Positions 59,834 to 64,000 of a stretch of 64,000 nucleotides of DNA are shown here, in pieces; position 1 is the stretch's first letter, and every line of letters begins with the position of its first letter. The stretch lies in the NCBI RefSeq assembly GCF_004000865.1, contig NZ_BIMB01000015.1, positions 1-64,000 of the forward strand. The letters run 5' to 3'. Source of the stretch: Paenibacillus elgii NBRC 100335. Lineage in GTDB: Bacteria; Bacillota; Bacilli; Paenibacillales; NBRC-103111. The notes under the pieces are model-generated. The model made no database searches. It worked only from the letters and a program-made list of their open reading frames with translations, and was not told the DNA's origin. The translations under genes and the position numbers were made by a program.

Positions 59834-60812
59834 CTGCAAGCACTCCCTTCAAATCGGATATGCGTCGGACTTGCTCCTGCACCGGCTCGGAGACGGTCGC
59901 GCCGTCTTTTTCCATAGCCAGCAAGATTGCCCCGACCACCGGCTCGACATCCAGCGCCTGAAGCCGGCAGCCGGGCGCTTCCGGCTGCACGATATCTACG
60001 ATAAACGGATGAATGAATTGCCCGTCTCCTCTTGTCAGCACACTGCCCGCAAGCACTAGATCGAACGTCTCTTTCTGCATCCCCAGACGCCGGATGACCG
60101 CGCGGGCCGCCAGCCCGAGCTCCGTTCCCTGCATGCGGAGGATGCGGGCCGCCACGCGGTCTCCCTGGGCGGCGGCTTCGAATAGCAGCGGCGTCAGTTC
60201 AAGCGGGGCGGGCAGCGCATGGTCCAGAAAGTGGTGGAACATGTGTTCGACCGAAGGGTAGCCGAGCTCCTTCGTGACCAAAACGGTCAGCAGCGTCTCT
60301 TCCTCGCGGCCTTCCCATGCCCGGATCACGGCCCGGAACGCTTCCGCCGCCAAGTCCCCGCCGCCGCCGAAATCGCCGTATGGATAGCCGAAGCCGCCGC
60401 ATTGGTACATCTCGCCCGAAGGGGACATGCCAACGCAGTTCGTACCGCTGCCGCAAATCGCCACGACGCCGTACGGCTTCGATGTGCCGGCGCGCAGGGC
60501 GATGACGGTGTCGCAGACGACGTCGGAGCCGGGCAGTCCCAGCTCGGCGATCATCGGGCGCAAAATGCGAAAGTCGGCTTCGCGGTCGGCGCCTGCCAGT
60601 CCGAAGCAGGCCGCGGCAATATCCTGCTCGCGCAGGCCGGCTTGGCCGAGCGCTTGAGCAACGGCTTGGCGGATACTCTGCTCGGCCGTATCGCGGTCAA
60701 TCTGATGGTTGCCGGGGCCGCCCTTGCCGGCTGCGACCAGCCGGCCCGTTTCGTCGGTAATGACGGCATACGTTTTGCTGCCGCCGGCATCCATCCCCAA
60801 GTAGTATTTCAA
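59826..60812 (-). CDS. BadF/BadG-type ATPase, N-acetylglucosamine-kinase-like
   Basis: A 328-residue sugar-kinase-fold protein: the phosphate-1 loop YLGMDAGGSKTYAVITDETG, then CFGLAGADREAD, the adenosine block VVAICGSGTNCVGM, GGFGYPYGDFGGGGDLA and LVLAGSVLTRG. BadF/BadG-type members next to sugar genes include GlcNAc kinases; in this operon it may phosphorylate a disaccharide so that the GH4 enzyme can act. GGAGTGGAGTACATTG lies before the ATG. It lies between the LacI gene (27 bases upstream) and the GH4 gene (overlap of eight bases), so all three are probably cotranscribed. Confidence 0.86.
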   Translation of the reverse strand: MKYYLGMDAGGSKTYAVITDETGRLVAAGKGGPGNHQIDRDTAEQSIRQAVAQALGQAGLREQDIAAACFGLAGADREADFRILRPMIAELGLPGSDVVCDTVIALRAGTSKPYGVVAICGSGTNCVGMSPSGEMYQCGGFGYPYGDFGGGGDLAAEAFRAVIRAWEGREEETLLTVLVTKELGYPSVEHMFHHFLDHALPAPLELTPLLFEAAAQGDRVAARILRMQGTELGLAARAVIRRLGMQKETFDLVLAGSVLTRGDGQFIHPFIVDIVQPEAPGCRLQALDVEPVVGAILLAMEKDGATVSEPVQEQVRRISDLKGVLAGG

Positions 60813-60839
60813 TGTACTCCACTCCCGTCCTATAGCCAG

Positions 60840-61850
60840 CTACGGTGTGGGGGAATAAGGCGACGTGGATTCTCTCACGATCAATTCCGGCTTCAAGCAG
60901 ACCGAAGTGTTCCGTTTCAGGGAGCCGTCGATCAGCTTGAGCAGCAGGCGGACGGCCTGCTGTCCCATCTGCTCCATCGGCTGTCTGACGGTCGTCAGAC
61001 GCGGATGAATATCGGCGGCGAACACTTGGTCGTCATACCCGACGATGGAAAGATCGCGCGGGATGCGGTACCCTTCATCCCGGAACGCATCCATGACGCC
61101 GAGCGCAAGGCCGTCTTCTCCGGCGAAGACGGCCGTCGGCACGATCCCGCTGCGCAGCCATTCCTTGGCGACGTCGAAGCCGCTGCGGATGTTGAATTCG
61201 GTGCAGGCCACGGCCAGCGGGGACAGTCCCGCTTCGGCCATGGCCGCTTCGAATCCGCGTCTGCGCTCCCGGGCGCTGAGAAACAGCTCCGGCCCGCTCA
61301 CGTGCGCGATGCGCGTATGTCCCAGACTGATCAAATGCTTGGTCGCCTCGTAGCCGCCCGTATAGTTGTCCACATTCACCGTAGTGGCATTTGTTTTTTC
61401 AATCTGATTATCGATAATGACAAACGGGATCTTCTTCCGTTTGAGCTCCAGCACATACTGTTCTTCTTCCATGGGCGACAGCACGATGATGCCGTCGACC
61501 CGGTCTTCCTGAAACAAAAAGTTGGTTGGCTTCAAGCCGCCGTCCGGAGAAGAACACACATTCAGCGCCAAAAAATAGCCGTTCTCCTCCAGCGCTTCGT
61601 TCACGGCGTGAACGATGCCGTCGAACACCGAATCCTGCAGGGTGATCAGCGTCAGGCCGATCAGTCCCGTCGACCCCCGCGCCAGATTGCGGGCGGCGGC
61701 ATTGGGCCGGTAATCCAGCTCCTGAATGGCCTGCAGCACCTTCTGACGGTTGCTCTCCCGGACGGTGGGCGAATTGTTAAGCACCTTCGACACGGTCACA
61801 AGCGACAGTCCCGATTTTTTTACGACGTCCCATATGCTTACTTTTTTCAT
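60840..61850 (-). CDS. LacI-family transcriptional regulator
   Basis: A 336-residue regulator. The helix-turn-helix and hinge are typical: IWDVVKKSGLSLVTVSKVLN, then LDYRPNAAARNLARGSTG. The C-terminal sugar-binding domain has GYDDQVFAADIHPRLTTVRQ and FAGEDGLALGVMDAF. It is placed upstream of the kinase and GH4 genes on the same strand and 134 bases downstream of the sugar-binding protein gene, so it probably controls the whole unit, including the ABC transporter. No convincing operator palindrome was found. Start ATG 61850; the ribosome site is weak. Confidence 0.9.
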   Translation of the reverse strand: MKKVSIWDVVKKSGLSLVTVSKVLNNSPTVRESNRQKVLQAIQELDYRPNAAARNLARGSTGLIGLTLITLQDSVFDGIVHAVNEALEENGYFLALNVCSSPDGGLKPTNFLFQEDRVDGIIVLSPMEEEQYVLELKRKKIPFVIIDNQIEKTNATTVNVDNYTGGYEATKHLISLGHTRIAHVSGPELFLSARERRRGFEAAMAEAGLSPLAVACTEFNIRSGFDVAKEWLRSGIVPTAVFAGEDGLALGVMDAFRDEGYRIPRDLSIVGYDDQVFAADIHPRLTTVRQPMEQMGQQAVRLLLKLIDGSLKRNTSVCLKPELIVRESTSPYSPTP

Positions 61851-61984
61851 GATTAGATCAAACTCCCGGATCGGTATTCATTCTTATAAGCAATAGTATA
61901 CCATAGCTCCGTCCGGCCCCTCCGCAAGGAGAGGCCGGGGGGCAAGGGGAGTCGTGGCGCGGCAGGGTCGGAAGGCTTGCGCAC

Positions 61985-63355
61985 TTATTTGCTGGCTTTG
62001 CCGGCGTTTTTCTCCTTCAGCAGGTCGTTCACCTTTTTCTCCAGCTGCGGGCTGACTTCGGCTACGGTTTTTTGCCCGTTGTCCACGAGGTCCAGCTCGT
62101 TCTTGACGATGTTCAAAATCTCGGAGTAGTGGGTGATCAGATGGTTATACGATTCGACGCCGTATTTCAGGCCGCCCTCGACGACGTTTTTCATATCTTT
62201 GGCGTCGATCGCCGGGTTGTAGAGACTGAAATACTTCTCCGCCGCCTGCTGGTTGGCCGGAGGCGTGCCGCCGCTCAGCTCGATCGACTTTTCCTGAATG
62301 TCTTTGCCGAGCTGGAACTTGATCCATTCGTACGCTTCCTTCGGATGCTTGGAATCCTTCAGGATGAGGAGCGGGTCGACGTACAGCACGTTGCGGTTCT
62401 TGTCGCTGCCACTGTACGGGACGGCGGCCACGCCGACCTTGAAACTGTAATCCTTGACCGAGGCGAGAATCCAGGCCCCGGCGACGGACATCCCTACGCG
62501 CCCGGTGGCGAACGGATCGCCGCCCTGCCCGGCGACAGCCTTGGTGAATTCCGGCGACGGCATCACCTTGTCCTTCAGGATCAGGTCGGACAAGCGTTGG
62601 TTGATTTTGACGACCTCCGGCGAATTGAAGTGGAAGGACGTCGCATGGCCGCCGTTCGTCCACGTGTCGTCGGAGTAGACCTTCGCTCCGAAATACACCG
62701 GACGCATATCCTTCTCGCCCCAGACCCAGTCCATGCCGAACTCCACTTTCTCAAAATCGTCGCTCGGCTTGCTCAGCTTTTTGGCGGTTTCGACCATTTT
62801 GTCGAACGTCCAGGACTTGTCTTCGTAATCCGACGGCGGGTACGGAACGCCCGCTTTGTCGAACATGTCCTTGTTGTAGAGGAGCATCGTCACGTAGCTG
62901 TAAACCGGGATGCCGTAGTTTTTGCCGTCGATTTTGTAGATGTCCATCAGGTTGTCGGGAATACCGTAATCGGACGCTTTGAAGTTGTCCTCTTTCATCA
63001 GGTCGGTCAAGTCGCGTAGCAAGCCCTTATCGTAATACTCGATGAAGCCGCCTTCGCCCCAATGCGAGGTGACGTCGGGAGTCGTACCGGCGGCAATCAT
63101 CGCCTGCAGCTTCGAATCGAATTCCTCGTACGGCGTCTTCATGATCTTGACCTTGATGTTCGGGTGCTTTGCTTCGAATTCCGGAACGAGCTTCTCGACA
63201 AAGGTTTTATCCGGAACGTCGGGAACGAACTGCGTGATCGTGACCGTGGAGTCCCCCTTGGACCCGCCATCTTTCGTGTCGCTTGCGCAAGCCGGCAGCA
63301 GTACTGCGCCTGTCAGCAGAATCGCGCCGAGACAAGCCGTCTTGTTTCTTTTCAT
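61985..63355 (-). CDS. Sugar ABC transporter substrate-binding lipoprotein
   Basis: A 456-residue CUT1 family binding protein with a signal and lipobox LLPAC (Cys23), so it is a lipid-anchored extracellular protein. The N-terminal domain opens TVTITQFVPDVPDKTFVEKL and has PDVTSHWGEGGF; the pattern is normal for oligosaccharide binding proteins of Paenibacillus. It follows a MalG-type permease gene (42 bases upstream), an unusual order since the binding protein gene usually comes first. The disaccharide is not known; the GH4 enzyme suggests a beta-glucoside or chitobiose-like sugar. GGAGTGAGCAAAG lies before the ATG. Confidence 0.92.
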   Translation of the reverse strand: MKRNKTACLGAILLTGAVLLPACASDTKDGGSKGDSTVTITQFVPDVPDKTFVEKLVPEFEAKHPNIKVKIMKTPYEEFDSKLQAMIAAGTTPDVTSHWGEGGFIEYYDKGLLRDLTDLMKEDNFKASDYGIPDNLMDIYKIDGKNYGIPVYSYVTMLLYNKDMFDKAGVPYPPSDYEDKSWTFDKMVETAKKLSKPSDDFEKVEFGMDWVWGEKDMRPVYFGAKVYSDDTWTNGGHATSFHFNSPEVVKINQRLSDLILKDKVMPSPEFTKAVAGQGGDPFATGRVGMSVAGAWILASVKDYSFKVGVAAVPYSGSDKNRNVLYVDPLLILKDSKHPKEAYEWIKFQLGKDIQEKSIELSGGTPPANQQAAEKYFSLYNPAIDAKDMKNVVEGGLKYGVESYNHLITHYSEILNIVKNELDLVDNGQKTVAEVSPQLEKKVNDLLKEKNAGKASK

Positions 63356-63397
63356 CTTTGCTCACTCCTTCGTTTGGTGACCCCGCAGACGGGTTAT

Positions 63398-64000
63398 TCA
63401 TTTCACTCCAGTCAGCACGATGCTTTCTACGAAATATTTTTGTGCGACGGAGAATAAAACCAGGATCGGAACGAGAGCCAGCACGGCGGACAGCATGACA
63501 AGGTTCCACGGCACCAGCCGGGTAGCGGACGAATACATCGCAGTCATGCCGATCGTCAGGGTGAAATGCTCGGACGAGTTCAGGTACAGCACCTGCCCGA
63601 GCAGATCGTTCCAGCTGTACATGAAGGCGAAGATCGCCACGGTCGCCAGCACGGGACCGGAGAGCGGCAGCGCGATGTTCCACCACTGGCGCCACTCGGA
63701 GCAGCCGTCGATTTTGGCCGCGTCGTACAGCTCGTTCGATAACGAAGTGAAGAACTGCCGAATGAGGAAGATGTTATAGGCCGAGCCGAAAAAAGCAGGG
63801 ACGGTAATCGGCAGAATCGAGTCCATCCACCCGAGATTCTTGAACAAAATGAACTGCGGAATCATCAGGGCCGGGTACGGAATCATCATCGTGCTGAGCA
63901 GAAACAGGAACAGCACGTTTTTCCCCCGGGCGTTATAGCGCGCGAACCCGAAGGCGACGAGGGACGACGAAAGCACGGTCCCGATGACGCTGAAGAAGGC
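63398..64000 (-). CDS. Sugar ABC transporter permease, MalG type (partial, runs off the window)
   Basis: The last 200 residues of a CUT1 permease; the frame stays open to the window edge, so the start lies beyond 64000. It has the EAA loop of MalG-type permeases (ELYDAAKIDGCSEWRQWWNI, then ALPLSGP), where the ATPase docks, and four or five membrane segments. It lies just upstream of the binding protein gene. A MalF-type permease gene is expected beyond the edge. No ATPase gene is in the window; such systems often share MsmX. Confidence 0.9.
   Translation of the reverse strand, partial: AFFSVIGTVLSSSLVAFGFARYNARGKNVLFLFLLSTMMIPYPALMIPQFILFKNLGWMDSILPITVPAFFGSAYNIFLIRQFFTSLSNELYDAAKIDGCSEWRQWWNIALPLSGPVLATVAIFAFMYSWNDLLGQVLYLNSSEHFTLTIGMTAMYSSATRLVPWNLVMLSAVLALVPILVLFSVAQKYFVESIVLTGVK

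Noticed and set aside
60219-61856. A 545-codon plus-strand frame opposite the kinase and LacI genes
   Set aside because: It spans two well-supported minus-strand genes and reads as antisense of both.
1-64000. tRNA or rRNA genes, insertion sequences, prophage genes and CRISPR arrays
   Set aside because: Reading both strands showed no tRNA-like cloverleaf, transposase, integrase or regular repeat-spacer pattern. A dedicated search could still find a degenerate element.

Overview
The window reads as a chromosomal segment of a spore-forming, moderately GC-rich Firmicute, most likely Paenibacillus or a close relative. The reasons are strong AGGAGG-type ribosome binding sites, many Rho-independent terminators, two YjcZ-type spore proteins behind sigma-K/E-like promoters, an adaA-adaB/alkA repair cluster as in Bacillus, FTR1 iron uptake of the Bacillus EfeU type, a secreted protein with a copper-amine-oxidase-like C-terminal domain, and a CUT1 sugar ABC transporter with a lipoprotein binding protein. 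This is a judgement from gene content; no rRNA, tRNA, insertion sequence or CRISPR array was seen.

Layout. 1-1450: remnants of a peptide-export type locus (5'-truncated ABC-2 permease and a broken M50-like membrane protein). 1.6-5.2 kb: etfB-etfA-fixC-fixX, each gene overlapping the next, plus a 49-residue ORF. 5.3-7.7 kb: membrane-protein gene, TetR regulator and a small membrane-anchored protein. 7.9-10.2 kb: Fur-box-controlled FTR1 iron permease and a lipoprotein. 10.5-14.5 kb: secreted chitinase and a Tat-exported beta-helix protein. 14.6-19.6 kb: HelD, a candidate small RNA and a GAF-PAS-GGDEF-EAL protein. 19.6-24.3 kb: TPP enzyme with a carboxymuconolactone-decarboxylase-like protein, then a lower-GC patch with a thiosulfate-type transporter, a TusA protein and a divergent XRE regulator/small-ORF locus. 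24.4-28.2 kb: MarR-controlled cluster and a chemoreceptor.

28.5-30.2 kb holds the best-supported regulatory discovery: a purine-class riboswitch aptamer (predicted guanine type, C at position 74) whose 3' half is also the 5' arm of an intrinsic terminator, so it is predicted to switch ON a COG2509-type flavoprotein. 30-41.6 kb carries housekeeping and accessory genes: a UDG-like protein, a stress-type protein, glutamate dehydrogenase, a MocR/MFS pair, dapA and a divergent LysR gene with a second Fur-like box, a YjcZ gene, DinB and a WYL regulator. 41.8-50.9 kb: GNAT, a DUF4163-like secreted protein, RsgA, MFS, adaA-adaB and divergent alkA with Ada-box-like sequence, and a PAS-PAS-GGDEF-EAL protein preceded by a perfect TGTGA-N6-TCACA Crp/Fnr palindrome placed about 40 bp from its predicted start point.

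51.2-54.5 kb is the most unusual protein-level system: a secreted protein followed by a two-component pair whose histidine kinase carries, inserted in its extracytoplasmic sensor region, a close copy of that secreted protein; part of the two copies differs at only 1 of 36 bases, so the copying was recent. 54.6-58.4 kb: a second YjcZ gene, a YnfA-type membrane protein, glutaminyl-tRNA synthetase and two hypothetical proteins. 58.5-64 kb (minus strand): family 4 glycosidase, BadF-type sugar kinase, LacI regulator, sugar-binding lipoprotein and the first-encountered part of a MalG-type permease, which runs off the window; together they look like a PTS-independent route for a beta-linked disaccharide.
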